Source of the DNA: Parus major
Taxonomy: Eukaryota > Chordata > Aves > Passeriformes > Paridae
Assembly: GCF_001522545.3 (NCBI RefSeq)
Contig: NC_031781.1
Span: 8,561,487-8,625,486 of the forward strand
DNA: 64,000 nt
Direction of reading: 5' to 3'
Shown here: piece after piece, positions 32,270-47,200 of the stretch
Numbering within the stretch: position 1 is the stretch's first letter
Layout of the letters: every line of letters starts with the position of its first letter
The notes under the pieces: model-generated
Seen by the model: the letters and a program-made list of their open reading frames with translations, nothing else
What the model was told of the DNA's origin: nothing
The model's database searches: none
Made by a program: the position numbers and the translations under genes

Positions 32270-35200
32270 GTGGGCCGGGCCGGGCGGGGGCGGCTCTGCC
32301 GGGGGTCCCCGGGCTGGGCGGCTCTGCCCTGGCCCCTCACAGGCAGCGGGGCTTTCCCGGCTGTCCCAGGCTGGGTTTGTGCCGGGCCGGTGGCAGAGCA
32401 CAGCCCGGTGCTCGGAGCAGCTGTCCCCTGCTCTGAGCAGCCCGGCCCCAGCCGCTCATGGTCCCTCGCGTGTCCTCTCTGGGAGCCGCCGGCCCGCCTG
32501 GGGAAACGGGTGTACGATTTCTGTGGCCGTGGCTGTCCCTGCAGTGTCTTCGACAGGCGGGAATAGTCTGGGACCCTGTGGGATGGGAATCCCGTGGTTG
32601 CAGGGAGGCGGGAGACATCTCCTGGTGTCAGGTTTGGGGAATACCAGCCGTGCGGCTCAGGGACAAAGTGAGAGCTCATCAGCAGGCTCATCCGGAGTAG
32701 CGGGGCTGGGTATGGATCCACAGGGTGCCATTTCCAGGGCCTGGAAGTCTGGCGGGCTGTTCACTCCTGCACAACTGGGAGAGGGAGGTAAGAAAATCCC
32801 TGGGAGATGCAAAGGGGGATTCTCCTTCCTGGAGTAAACATGATTACAGGTAAACTGGAATCTCCCGGCCAGCAGCTCTGGTTAGTGTAAGTTAATGCAC
32901 TCCTATAGCTGTTCAGGCTGGGGGCTCTGTGTGTGTGATAACCCCACTCTGAGAGGATAGGTAGGGGTGATTATCCTCCTTCCAGTAACACACCATGGCA
33001 CCCACAGCACACCCCTGCTGTCCTGGGGGCTGGGAGAAGCCATGGCAGCTGCCTGTGATGGCAGCACTTACAGACCAGTTGGTGATACCGGGAATTGCAG
33101 AAGGTCCGAGCACCTGCTGTGGTCCTAGCTGGGGTCAGAGGATGGGGTACACCTTTTGCTGCTGGGGTGTGAGCACTGTGCCCGTGCAAGTGTCATGGGA
33201 AAGAGCTTGCTTGTGGCTTGTACAGTGCAGGGGCTGCTTTGTGGGGACTTCTGAGGGAAAACATAGCTTCTAAAATTAAAATAAGCATTTCATATAGGAC
33301 TAAATAATGGGGGCTTTTGTACTTTTGGCCCTCGGGATAGCTGTGGGACCTGGATGCTGAAGACTGCATCAGTGAATGGGTAACTGCACAGAAATGGATG
33401 TGAATACAAATGGGCCTTTTGGCGTCTGTCTGAAAATGGTGACAACCCCCTTTATTTTAGTGTACTGCTGCTGCTCCTTCAGATGCCATTGAATTTCTGA
33501 TTAGCAGTAACTCAGGCTGTAAGTAAGTGTGGGTGTGGGCTTTGCAGAACACTCCAGTGAGACAAGCATTAACAGGAGAGTGTGTACGTGTGTTAGGGCA
33601 ACAGATCCCTTTGATGGCCTCTTGGTCTGTCCATCCTGTGAAGCTGAGGCTCTTCTGCAGTCTGGCAGGATGGCCTGATGGAAGGGGACATCTTGTGTGT
33701 CAATAAGCCCTTAATAAGCTATTTACAGGTACTATTTAGTTACAGAGCAAAGACCTTATTAACTGCTAGATTTTAAAACCCCACAGTGGCATAGCTCCAG
33801 GTTGCTGCTCATGAGTTTCTTCTCTGCAGTCTCTTGCTTCATTTGCTTGTGTGGCATGACGTCTTCTCACTGCTGTGGGTGCAGGAGCCTTCTCCTAGGC
33901 TGCTCACTCATACCAGTTTTTCTTGCAGGTACCTTGCTAGTATGCATCTCAAAAACTTACAGGAAAAGTATTTATTCTATGACTTTACATTAATTTCTAA
34001 CATTTTATTTTGCTACAGCTTCAATACAGCTTGCAGCCTGCCAGGCTAACTCCTGACACGTTAGTAACACACTGGTATTAAAGCAGTATTTCTGGTGACT
34101 TTGTGAGCATTCCCTCTAGTTCAGCTGTAACTTTCCCAAATGCCTTTAGACCTTGTTGCAGGAAACAGTATCTTCTCTGCATCTGCTCATCTGTGTTTTG
34201 GCCATTAAATTTACAGCACCTGAATTTGTTGATGTGTGAAGTAGCAGGATCTAATTTGCTGCTCTGCAGTTGCAGTCATCCTGTCTGTTTGTCTGTGACT
34301 GACTTTCTGTTGTTGCATCCTGCCAGCTCTGAAGAGCTGATGTGAAGTCAAAACATGCGTTTATTCATGGCAGAAAGCATCTGCTCACTGAGAGTGTGCT
34401 TGAGACTGTTTGGTCAATGTCCAGGATGAGTGCAAACAATTTGTCACCCAGTTTTGGTTTAATAAGGGTGCTGAGGCCAATTAGTGACAGCGGTTTGGGA
34501 GGCAATTAATGCTGCCCCCACCAGCAGGGAGAAAACACCACTAATGATTAGTGTTAGCAGGGAGAGAGAGCGGCCAACAGGAGTCACCATTGTAAAGGTA
34601 AGCTTGGCCTTCCTTAGCAGTGCAGTTAGGTTCCAGGTGAGCAGTAGGTTGTAGAACAATCACAGCCCCTCACAGCAGCCTGCTGTGAGGATGCTCACAG
34701 GGGTGGCTTGGGCTGCTGTTGCTGCTGTGGAGCATTAGTTTTCTTATGAGCTCCTCTTGAGTTCCAGGGTGTTTTTTTTCTCAGTTTTCATAGATATGGG
34801 ATATTGATGCCTTGACTTCTCTAAAAGAAAAAAATAATTCAGTTATTATTTAATGCTTATTTTTGTCTCATGTCTTTTTGCAGGATTTTGTACTGAAATC
34901 CTTGTGGCTCAGTATTACTGTTAAAGGAGAGTTAGTTGTGTGGGGGGAAGAAGTTCCACTAACAAATGCTTCTTAGAATGCCCCTAAGAAACAAGTTGGG
35001 GCCCAGCCAGAGCACCAGAAGGTACAGATGATATGAAGTTAAATTTAATCAATTAGAAACGCCCAACTTCTGCTGATATTCCTCCTGATTTTACTCTTCT
35101 GTAGTTCCCTTTTAGCTCCTGTGTGGGCTATTAAGAGTCGTTTCAAGCTGAGTGCTGTTCTGGGGTTAGATGCTGAGGCCATCAGGGACTGAGAGGGGAG

Positions 35201-38200
35201 GATTGGGCTGTGCTGCTGAATGGGGAAGCTTGTAGACTACACACAGAGAGAGTTGCTTGTTGAAACAGTGGCCTCACATGTGGCTTAGCCCCAGCTCTGC
35301 ATTCCCATGGTGGAGATCTTTGGAGGCCGTGACACCAGCAGGCATGACGGTGCCCAGAAAAGTCATGTATTCAGGGGCTGTGGATGCTGCTGCCAGACAA
35401 GTGAAAACATGTACCCAGCACTGTGCCCGTGACAGCACGAGGGTAGTTGCTTCCAGCTATCGGTGGAGCAAAAAATGTGCTAATATCTAATGCCAGGTGA
35501 GTATTGCTGCAGCAGAACTGTCAGCTCAAGTGCCAGGCCTTCCTATTGAACAGCAAGGTCCCATCAGCATGAGGTTGGTCTTTTGTCTCCAGCTGCGTGC
35601 TGATGCTTAAGTGATGTATGAGTGGCAGAAAAATGTGGAGATTAAAATGGAGCTTAGGATGTCCTCCGGAGTCAGACAGTCACTTCAGAAGATAGGCTTT
35701 TCAAAGCTTTATGTGCAGCTGTAAAAGATTCAATTTGGAGAGCTTGCTTAGGCACAGGAGGTTCACTCAGTGTCAGGAAAGGACAAACGCCAAGTCTAGC
35801 AAATAATAAATCCTTTCTGTGGGATAAATAGCTCTATGTTGCTATAATTATGATAGAACCTGGAATTTTGTAATGGGAATGTGGAGTTATTCCAACTCTG
35901 GCTGAAGGTTTCAAGCTGTAGCACAGCAGCACCAGGAGCACAAAGGGAGTGATTGTCCCGGAGGATGCTGAGGTATGGGTGACAGTTGTCCTGCCAGGAA
36001 AGCTGACCTGCTCTGCTCCTGGCAGGACTGGGGCTGGCCGTGGTGGTTTGTTCCTGACCCATGTCCAGGACCAGCAGGGCTGCTTCACCAGGCACCACAA
36101 CTGATCTCGTCTTGTCCCGTGTCTGCATGGACCCAGGCTGCATTCCTTGTCAATGAAAGTGTTAACATTAAATGCTGAGGATGGGAATGCTGTATTGGTA
36201 AATGTCAGGGGTGCAAAAATAAGTGCTAAGTCGCAGGGAGATGTTTCCTGATGAAGTGGGTATGGTTTAGCCTGCTGGCTGTTACAAATCAGCTATTCAG
36301 CTATATTAAACCAGTAGGAAACAACTTTGAAATGATTATTAATATCCTTTTCAAAATTACCTTAGATTTATTTGGAATAACTGAAAAATAGTTTGTAATG
36401 TGGATTTTGAGTCTCTGTTCATGCTTTCACGTTGTACCTCTGAAGGAGCAAGGAAAGGTCTGTCTGGGTACAGAGGTGTGTATGCCGATGGCCAAGAAGC
36501 TTTGGACTGTGGTGAGAAAGTGGAACCAAGCAAACAAGCATTTTGAGGATGCCTTGGATTGCTGTTTGCTGTCTCTTTTTCTACAAGAATAAACAGGCAT
36601 GTGATAAAAATAAGAGACTGCTTTGTGCAGCCTAGCAACAACTTAAAATTCTCCTGCAGCATGAGCAAGTGCATAGCGGCAGAGTACAGGTAGTCCTCAT
36701 CAGACAGGCACAGGAGTGGTGTGTCACCTCCCCAGCTGCAAAGACAGGTTTCTGTGAGGGAGTGAAATTTGAGCACTCTCTGTTTGCCCAAACCATTGTC
36801 TTGTTTCATGTTGTAGCATTAACCTGTATTTAGGACTGGAATTGTGTGGTGCAGTGTGAGGTAGTGTAGGAGCTGCCTTTCCTTGCAGACCAGGGCAGGC
36901 CAGGGCTCAAGAGTGTGGATCTCACAGCTCATGGCCACTCCTCCAGCCTGATCCCATGTCCTTCACCTGGCCCTGCTGTCCAGACTTCCCCTAAGCAGCC
37001 TCTGCTCTTGTCAGCCCCACTCTCAGTTCACCGGCTTGCGGGAAAACTCCTTGTTTCTATACGTGTTGCTTCTCTGCCAGGATCACTTGTGCGTTGGTTC
37101 GGGGATGGAGCAGCATGTGCCAAGGCTGGTGCTGTGTAGGATCTGTGGCAGCTCAGGTGCTGTCAAACCTTCCACACTGCCATGGAGACAATGCTGGGTG
37201 TGGAACACAGAATCACAGAATAGCTTCCATTGGGAGGGACTTTAAAAATCATCAAGTTCCAGCTCCCCAGTTGGTTGTACATTGTCAAACACAGAATAGT
37301 TTGGGTTGGAAGGGATCTCTGGAGATCATCCAGTGCAATACCCTGCCAAGGCAGGGTCACCTGGAGCAGGTGACACAGGAACGTGTCCAGGTGGGTTTTG
37401 AATGTCTCCAGAGAGGGAGATAGTACAACCTCCCTGAGCTCGCTGGAAACTGAGTTTTGGCAGTTGTTTGTTGTAAGAGATTCTCCCTCCATCTGCTTAA
37501 AATCCAGCTTTAAACTTGGTGCTCCTGACCCTTGGCAGAGTTGCTCTCATTGTTCCTGAACAGGTGGTGATCGTACCGACTGTTGTACGGACTGTCCCCT
37601 GTGCTGGAGCCTGCAGCGTTATTTGTCATCTGCTGCAGGTTTGACAGAGCTTTCAATGGGCGTGAGAGCTTAATTGCAATACTCACACAGATCCTGAGTG
37701 AGTGCTTAGGCTAAAAATAAAGTTTTATTTTGGAGAATAAGCAGCTGGTAGCACTTTGCAGCTGAGGCTGCGTTTCTTGACACATGCAAGAAAGTGAAAG
37801 AATGAAGCATTTTTCTCTGGGCTCTCACCATAGCAGAGATGCTGGTCTGTCAGAGCTGCTCGTGCTTTGAGATGAAGTTTTATTCTTGATACTAAATTAC
37901 ACAGGGGAATTATAACAGTTTCTAATTACTGTAGCTAAACACTTGAAATTTTAGCCAGAAGTTCTACAGTCTTTCACGGTCCAGTATGATTAAAGTAGAG
38001 CTACAGTAATGATCTTTAGTCTTGGCTGTGAAGACATCTTCTCACTTTTACTCCAAGTAAAAATAATTAGGCTTTTTGATACAGATAAAATTTGTCTTTG
38101 TGGCCTGGATACCCACATACGAGCAGCATTGGTGGTGTGGTCTTACTGCTCCTGTGTCATGGGTGGAGTGACACTGGTGGATGCATGGATGGCTCCATTG

Positions 38201-41200
38201 GGCTGGAAATACTAAGCCTGCTTCAGGGTTCAACAGCATGAAGGCTGCTTTGGTCAAAAGTGAGCAGGCAGTAGGGAGACCCCATGTCTCAGAGTCCATG
38301 TCCACTCTTGAGCAATGCAAGGCTGCAGTTCTCTGCCTTGGAGGAAGGGCAAGGTGAGGGGGCAGACTGGAAGGAGGAAATGTGCCGTTTTTCCCAGTCT
38401 TTGAAGAGGCACTTGCCCAGAGCAGTCAGACAAAGATTGGTTCCTAGCTTCCCTGTGGGGTCACAGTGTCTGCCAGGTCATTTGCACCCCTGCTTTCTAG
38501 TGCTGGGCTGTGAGCATTTCAAAGTGTTGCCCGAGTGATTACCTGCTGTTACCTTGCAATTTTACTGATCAAATCTGTGATTTTTTTGCCTACTGTATGG
38601 TTTTCATCAGGAGAAGATGGCTAGACTTTCTTTCCTTGTTTACTTCTGGATGATGATGAGCTTCTTCTTGCAAAGGGAAGAATTGACAGCTTTGAACAAG
38701 GAACATCCTGCTCTGTTTGTGCTTCTGCATCACTTCTCACAATCCCACTCTTGTGTTTCCCTTGAGGATTTCCAGCATCCCATCGGGTGAACTCTTATTA
38801 GAAAAAAACAAACCCAAACCACAGAAAAACAGAGGAGAGATTTGTATTGAAAGACATATGAAACCAATAAACCAGAAAGTTCATGGAAATTGATTTTCTT
38901 GTGATTGTTGCTCTCTGTGAAGTACAGAGGGAGCAAGACACTGAAGAGCGGGGAGGAATTCATGTTGCTTGTCCTTGGAGAAAAATGGGCTCTGTTAGCA
39001 ATGATAGGAAAGCAGTGTGAAGAGTCCTCCTCCTTGCAACAGAAGAGTAACCTCCATGCTCGGGGCAGCCTGTAAACTAGGAAAGGATTTGACAAAAGCA
39101 GACTGTATCATGGTTACTGGCTGACCTAAGAAGATCCCTTGCAAGGCCTTGGGCATATTAATGCCCATGGGGGAGGTCAAATCCCATGGTGTAAAGTGGG
39201 TATTTACATCTGTCAATGGTTGAAACATGAAAAGCAGCTGAACCTGTCTGTAGAGGAGAGCTCTGGTTCTGGAACAGAAGCAGCCTCCTTTCTATTCTGT
39301 TCCTTTTGTATTTCATATGTACATGAAAACAAACAGAATTTATAAGATCATCCCAGATTTACTCTCTCATGAACAATTTAAACTTTGTCACAGACAGGAT
39401 TATGTATTCAGTGTGTGAGCTGTCAGCCTGGGTATTGGAAGAAGGACGAATTCCAGAAGGGTTTTATAAGGAGGGAAGTACAAGCACCCTTAGTATGCAA
39501 CTATAGCATAGATGGTCTGCAAGAAAATTGCACTTCACAGATACTGCCATAACCAAATTTTTTCAAGCCACAGGTTCTAACAGAGCTCTGTGGACAGAGA
39601 TTTTTAAATTAAGATGGATGTGCTTTGTGTTTCTTCCTGAGACCAAACTTAAATTGAGGCTTTCATCTTCACCATATCAGAGCTGGCTCAATTTATTTCA
39701 CTAAAAAAGTATTTGTATGCAGGCTTTCAGGGTCTGTGAGGGCTGGAGGTGTTTGGTGTTGGACTGGGGAATCAGCTGGTCCTGCAGGGCTGGTGATCTC
39801 TGCCTGCCAGAATTGCTGTTGCTGTGTGTGCAGACTGCTGTGTGATGGGTGCCAGCTTCTGGTGGGAAGGAGGTCTTGTTTCCAGGGCTGACACTCTCCA
39901 GAGAGAAGTAGGTGCTGGCACTCTTGGAGGACCCCAGTTTATGCTTTTTCTATGCATTGGCACCTGGATCTGAAAAATCCTTGTTGCATTTAGAGGAAAA
40001 ATTCTCATTTGAAATGGCAGTCCACTGGAAGTTCTTTCTGTGGACCCTGACTGACCTCATTGCCTCAGGTCTGAGTCACAGCAGGAATTGTGGGTCCTGG
40101 TCCCGCTTCTGGAGGAGCATCATTTTGCTTCCCCAGCCAGTGACTCACAAATCAAATTTTGACCTTTAAAAGAGGGTCTTGTCAAACCTAATTTGTCTTG
40201 ACTTTTATCACATGGCAAAACCTTTGATTTTAAAACCAGGGTTTTGAAGCTTGTCATGTGAGAAGCAGAACAGAGAACACAATTCACGACTGCATCTGTT
40301 TGTCTCTGCTCCCCTTTGGCCCCCATCCCGTTCTCACCACAGGGATATTGAGCACCATTCTGGGGAAAGCTCCATCAGTGCTAACAGGCAAACAGAGTTG
40401 TCTGAAGGACAAGACCTAACACCATGGGAGAGGCTCAGCTTCATGTGGCATCTTCTGTGTTGATGCCCTGCAATGCAGAGCTTGTGTGGCAGAACTGTTT
40501 GCTTCCCTTTCAAGGGAGCAAAGAACTAAAACTTGACTTCTTTTAACATGAGGCTTAGGCAAGAAGGGGAAGTAAGATTTTGTCAGCTTTTTAGAGTGAG
40601 GTGGGAAGTCCATGGGTTTGTTTTTCCTGGTTATTTGCTTGCCTGTTGAAATTATTTAGAAGAAGTTGTCAGTCTTTTCCTCCTTGGAAGCTGCTTACTT
40701 CTTGTTAAGCCCGTGTCCTTCCTCTTGTCCATCTAGACCAGCTAAAAAAGGGCAGTGTCACCCAGCTGCAAGTGCAGTGAACCCATTCCTCTGACTCAGG
40801 CTGCCTTTCATGCTAGTAGAATGTGCTTTTGAATAGGGATCTCCTGTCATGTCAATAGGGGGGAGAGGGACCTATCTGTGCTGCTTTGTCCCCCTTTGCT
40901 GTTCAGGCTGGGGTGATGTGTGTGAAAGTGGTGTGCAAGGTGTTTATTTTTTTCTGTGGTCTGGAAATGCCACCATAGGCCGATATTTGAGGTTGTTCAG
41001 CTGCTCAAGTTATAATTAAAAATTTTTTTAAAAACCCAAGCTGTTGGACTGGTCATGCTAGATAATTCCAGGCTGTGGGTCGTTTCTTGCTAAATCACTG
41101 GTTTCAAGTTCAGATTAGATCTTTTCTAAGTAATAACTATTAATTTTTTCTTAGGGGTTTTCGTACTACAAGTAGGGACAGTGCCTTGTCATAGGGAAAC

Positions 41201-44200
41201 CTTAGGGCAGGCCTGAACTCCAAATCTTCTATTATATTGAGCAAAAACCAAAAGGTTGAGGGAGAAGATGAGGCAAGAGCTGCAAAAATAGACACTCAGT
41301 CACAAGGAGGTGGGAATTGCTGGGATGATGTCTTGATGAAAATGTCTTTGAAGGCCTATCCATGAGGTTTGTGCCTGGGGCCATACCTCCTCAGCTGCTG
41401 ATGTAGCTGGGGTGTCATCTGCCACTATTCTGCTGCCTGCTCCTCCTCCACTGCCCTTGAGCTGGCTGGCTGGGAGGCTGAGCTCAGCCTCTGAGTCTCA
41501 TCCTCTTCCTCTGGAGGTGGGAAGAAAGCCTTGATGGACCACACAGGTGCCTTTCACTCACTTGCACCTGGGGGGTGGAAGTGACTGGACAGGTTTTTTG
41601 GGGTGGAGGGCTCTCTGTCAGCAAAGTTCAGTTGGTGTCTGTGTGCTGTAATGAGAACCAGGGCAGCTCCTGTGGAAACCAGATGGCTGCCCAGAGACAT
41701 CATGTTGAAGCTCTCCACTGAGCAGACAAATGCAAACCTCTGAATCTGATGTGGTGACAATTCCTTTTTGTGTAAACACTGAATTCTGTGCCTTTGCAGA
41801 TTTCCTTTTCCTGAGGAAGGGATGTGTGTTTGCAGGGGGATGGATGGACCATGGTTTGAACAATGATTTGCATCTGAGTGACCTGCCAGAAGGCAGGTCC
41901 ATGGGCCCTTTCCTACTATGTTCAGGCTTAGCTATCCTTGGGGAATATTTGGGGAGAAGCTTAAGTATCAGGAAAGTCCACGTTTTTAGCTTGTTAAAAG
42001 AATAATTGCATGAAATCCCAGAACCTCAAGTAAGAATGATGATCATAAAAAATTCATTACCTACTTACTGCAGAAGCTTAGGGACTTTTCTGAGCCTGAC
42101 TTGCTCAATTTGACATCAAAAAAACAATGTCCTTTGATCTGCTAAGTTCTAAGTAATGAAGTTTTTGCCCTAGAATCACCTTTATTGACTTAAACTGTGA
42201 AGTGCATCCCCTTTAGTTTGTTTTTTTGAATTGATTTAATGTGTCTGTCTTCCATTAAGTTGATGACAAGAGATAGCAGCAGCAGCATTGAAATAATTGT
42301 GCAGTTGTTATCAAGGGACATGCACAGTATAATTTTTTATAACAGGGATAGAAATTCCTTTTCCCCTCCAACATCCAGTTTTGGGAATCATCATCTTTCC
42401 TGTGGTCTTGGGCACTGCCTTAGAAGCATTGCCCAGTGATGAAAATCATATTGGGCTCTGTTCACTTTAAAACTTTTTAAATACTATTAATATTCTGTTA
42501 ATGACTGAGCATAAAAGTTCTCTCAACAAAATCCCCTGTTGGCAATGTTTGGTCTCATGTGACTGTGGATAGATGTGGAGGACCACACAAACCTCCTAGC
42601 TGGGCTGAAGGGAGTGAGGAGTGATAAAGGGTGATCAGCCCTGACCTGGAAGAGTTTAGAGGGATTGGAGAGAGAAAACATGCACATGAATTGTGCAAAC
42701 CACACAGCTTCAGAATTACTGTAATCCTTTACTTGCTGTTGGGCAGCTCCAGACCTGCAGGAGGTGACCCGAGTCCTGGCCCTCTCCATTCCTGCAGGAT
42801 TTGTCCCACATGATATGGGCTGGGAAGATTTCCTGAAATACAATGGTTTTGGCTCTTGCTGATGCCTCTGAGATGGGTGCTGACACAGGTGAGTGTGGCA
42901 TGAGAAGAAGCAGATACAAGAAATCAATCTTGTAATGAACCATGGGAGCTTGGAGCAACTTTTGCACATGGGAAATGAACAGTCTAACAAATACAGTTTT
43001 TTTTTGTTCACTGCCTCAGGAAGTGAGGAAAACAGGATTATGGCTGTTTTGCTGCCTGAAGCAAAAAGTCCTATGAGGACATTCCCCTCCTGTCCCCATT
43101 TCTTTGTGTTTTCTGGGGAGCCTGTGCCACTCTAAGCTGCAAAAGGAGATGGGATTTTAAATTGCAGCTAAAGCAGAGGCTGTTTTTCTCCCACAGATAG
43201 TGTGGGACACTAATGAATTGCTTTTCTTCCATGACTCACCTCTTACTTCCTTATAGGTGAAATGTCAGCTAATCCAGTTGAACCCTTTCATTTTTTTTTA
43301 AGGTTCAGCCCACTGAACAAACCCCAGAATTTGTTCTTGAACTGAAACTGGAGATAACAGCAAGTTAGCCTCATTCCTTCGATAAACAGAGTTAAACTTG
43401 CAATTCTCAAGGTACTTTTGTAGGTCAATGGAAACTGTCAGTCTGGTGGAGTTTTGCAGCACAGAAAAATAGTGTTCTGCTGTCTGCTGGTCAAAAACAA
43501 CTGCAGGATCTTTAGTTCAGAATTTTCTGGGGTTTATTTTGGCTTGTGGTGTTGTCTTTATGATCACACATGTAACAGTGTAAGACACTGCTTCAGGTCT
43601 TAGTGGTTTTAGGGTGTGAATTAGCCTTAGTTTTATCATTGTCCCAATAAAGCTTGATTGCTTTGACTCGCTGGATTTCGTGAGAGTCAGGAACAGAAAC
43701 ATCAGCAGAAACATCCGCTTTACCAAGAATAAATGTGCATACAGGAGCAGTTCTCAGCTAACAAGGATGTGTGCACACTTGGGTATTTTGTCTGTGACCA
43801 ATTAGCATGATCTCCCTCTTGGCAGTGCAGCATGTATGGAGTATTTCAGCCCCTCTGATACCTTCTCCATTGCTGCCCTACACCTGCACCCTCAACAATC
43901 TTTAAATGGCTTTGCTATAATTAGCTGGTACACCTAACTTGATGTAATTCTTGTGTATAACACTGATAAGCCAAAAGCATGAATAATATCCCCTGTTCCA
44001 TAGTGCTACTCTGAAATAATGTTAAAATATACAGCTACCAAAACCCATGGCACAGGATCTTCTTTTGGAGGGTATTGCTTCTTGCCATAGCTTTACTGTG
44101 GCCCACCTGAAAGCAATTGAGCATGTGAAGGTTATCTTTTACAGTGAGTCTGGTTGTTACATTGTTTAAATGCCAGAATGATTAATCTGTACCAGTCTAA

Positions 44201-47200
44201 AGTAATGAACAATCCTGGGGGCTGGAAGAAGCCTGCTGAGTCTGGACGGGCTGTTCTGCTTAGGTGGACAACTTGTTTGGGATTCCCATGGTGGGGAACC
44301 ATGTCCCCACCAAACAGGAGATGTGTTTATTCCACACTGGTGGCAGCTGTTCAGTACAGATTGAAAATGTTGGGGAGAAGGTGGTTTGGTATCCTGGGGT
44401 TTCCCCAATACTGATGTTTCAAATCTTTGTGCCTGTGACCCAGAGGGGGCTGTGGAAAGAAGAAAAGTTGCTTGTGAGGTCCATATTGTGGGGACATTAT
44501 ATGGGCACCTCCTTTGGAGAGCCCTTGAAAATATGCTTGCTCTCTTGGGTCCCTGGCCTGAAACACCATTAGTGGGAGAAGTCCTCAAGGACCTTGGTTT
44601 ATCTTTTGTGCTTAGGAGTTGTGTCAAGGGATGATAGTAAAAGTACTTTTGGCAGGTGATCCCTCCACCTTAGAGTGAGTTTTTTACTCTGTGAGACTCT
44701 GGAGCTGCTCTCTTTGAACAGAGGGGCAGCATAAACCCAGCCATGAAATTATCACCTTGCAGTCTTCCCAGCACTCTGGGAACTTAGAAATTAGTTGTAT
44801 TTTTTCTCATACTTAATATAGGATCTTTCTTACAGACCTGTACTAATTGTGTGCAAGTGATCTTGGATCTGTGCTGTATCTCAGTGAGCAAATGACATCT
44901 TTAACAATTTTTTGGGCTCCCAAACTGAAGATTACACAAAGTCTGGCAAAACTCCTTCTGTTGGGCTTTTTTCAACTTTGAATGCTAATATGTCAAAAGT
45001 CTTGATATACTTCTAGTGGTGCTCTGCAGTATGTCTCCTTCCACCTTGATACATCCTGGTTCATAATCCTGAGTTTTCAACAAAGCAGAGGCTATCTACT
45101 GTTGGGTTTTTTTTCTGTGTAGATGATAACTCTAGTATATGTATATATATACATTTTATGTTTATGTACATATCAGTAGAAATGTAAAATTTCCTGCACA
45201 GATGCCACCTTGCTTGTGTCAAATACTGACTCAACAATTGTATGCAAAAATGATGCTGAACAGGTGATCCTAAAGAGGGGGGCAGCTCTATTGTCTGGCA
45301 GCTGTTCACCTGGAGCAGGCTTGAGCCAGGGAAGTTCCCTGAAGCATTGAGGGCAGTAACAATTAAAGCAGCAGGGAACAGCAAGATATGTAAGTATGTG
45401 TTGATTGTTTTATTTTAAAAATGTATGTCTCTGCTTTTATCCTCTTAGACTGTTTCGACGTAAGACATGTGTTCTGGTTACTGGAGAGTGCAAAATTATG
45501 AGGGGAAGGAATCAGTGGCCAGTTCTGGTCTTTGTGGCCAGTAAACAGGGTTTGAGCATGGCTGGAGAGACCCAGGATGAAGCATTTCCACCTCAGGAAG
45601 TCCAGGCATGCAGTGGTGGGTTGTATGCATTCTGTTGTCCCTCAGTCTTTCTCTGCTCCCTTTTCCCTGACTCCAAGGCTTCCTGCTCTTGGGAGAGAAA
45701 TTGGTTGAGGCTTGGTTGCTGTGCATCCCTCTGCTGCCTTCAGGGTTCTGTTTGTTCCAAATGCCTCTTGTGCCTGTTCTGTCCCTAGTTAGTGCATCTC
45801 TTTGCCAGCAGCTCTGGATTTTGCTTTAGCGTGATTTACACAGCTTAAGCCCTTTCCTGGGCTATCCTGTCTTTTCATTTCCCATTTGTGCCGGCTGTCC
45901 GCTCAAGTGGCTGCTGTCAGCACACAGTGGAAAAACACTGATCCGTGAGAAACACTCTATAGCATATCAGCAGGAATTCCTGGGCTGCTTCTGGGCTGCC
46001 TCTTTGTCAGAAGAGCTCAGCCATGTCTTTGTTTTCTCGCTAGCTAGTCAGAGACGCTGCAGGTTTGTTTGGAGCTTTTCTCATCTTATTTGCTCAGTAA
46101 CCAGGGCAGTTGCCCATTGTTTCACTTGCATTTTTGTTGTGTGTTTTTAAGTGCCGCGAGGCACAATATCTTCATGCCGGCAGGAATAAGTTAATCTCTT
46201 AGCCAACAGCCTGGCGACTAAAAATTTCTGACTTGGGCTGCAATAAGAGAAGGGAAATTAGCTGAATTTTCCCCAGCAATGCAAAAAACGAAAATTCAGC
46301 CCATTTGTTTGAGCTGTGTGGTCCCAAAGGGGGAACTCTGATCTGGCACATCACTGTGCCACAGACAAAGAATAGTTGGTTTTTGTAAATTGGTGCTGCG
46401 ATCATTTCAATCTGGAAGGAATAAACACGCAGACAGTCTGGCGGTGACTGGGGGTGAAGGGCATGTGACCTAAGAGGTGGCGTTCCTCTCTTGATTTGTG
46501 TAACAAAGAACCAGCTTGTGCCTGTGTATGCCAGCAGGATAAATATATTAATTTCACCAGTGGTCCGTGTCAGTGCAGCTGCGTGAAAACTGAGCTGTCA
46601 CTGGAGACAAAACTTTGTCTGTCCTTTGTTGTCATGTTGTGAAAGCTGGGGCAGTGAGATGAGGGTGAAGATGAGCAGCCCTGCCTGAGCACCCCTTTGG
46701 CTGCAGAGACGGCTTCAGGCACGAGGGCACGCATTCCTGCACATGCAGAAAAGCAAATGCCCTTGATCATTAAAAAATGGGGAGGTAGGAGGAGAAAAGA
46801 AAGCTATGTTTTCTTGGATCAGCCCCCTGTGGAGGCAAAGAAAAGCCTGCCATAAGTTAATGGGCCACTTTCATAAATGTGGGAGCCTTGTGCATGCAAT
46901 GTGGCTCAGCCTGTCTGAGCTAATGCAGCTGTCAGCCTGTTTGTCTAGAAAATGGTTTTCTGAAAGGTATGATTATTCTAGACTGTTGAGCCAGTTCTTC
47001 TGTGTGAGTGCCTTTAAACAACACCAGTGGTACATGTGGAAAGATTACAAACAAAGAGAGGGGGCAACATTTTTGATAGCCCAGGGAGGGCAGGAGAAGA
47101 GATTGTGCTGCCTTACCAACAAGGACACCTGTAGTTGTCTTCTTAATTGCTCAGGTCTCTCACCAGCCTGTGCGATGCATCCTGTGCAGGTGTGCTTATT

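Noticed and set aside
31438..32566. Open frames of 250-340 codons spanning the assembly gap
   Set aside because: Most of their length is unknown bases. Only the NCKIPSD exon 1 portion (32099-32269) is real.
44166..44627. 153-codon minus-strand frame considered as a retrocopy
   Set aside because: No recognisable protein, no poly(A) tail or target duplication, and competing frames of similar length on the opposite strand.
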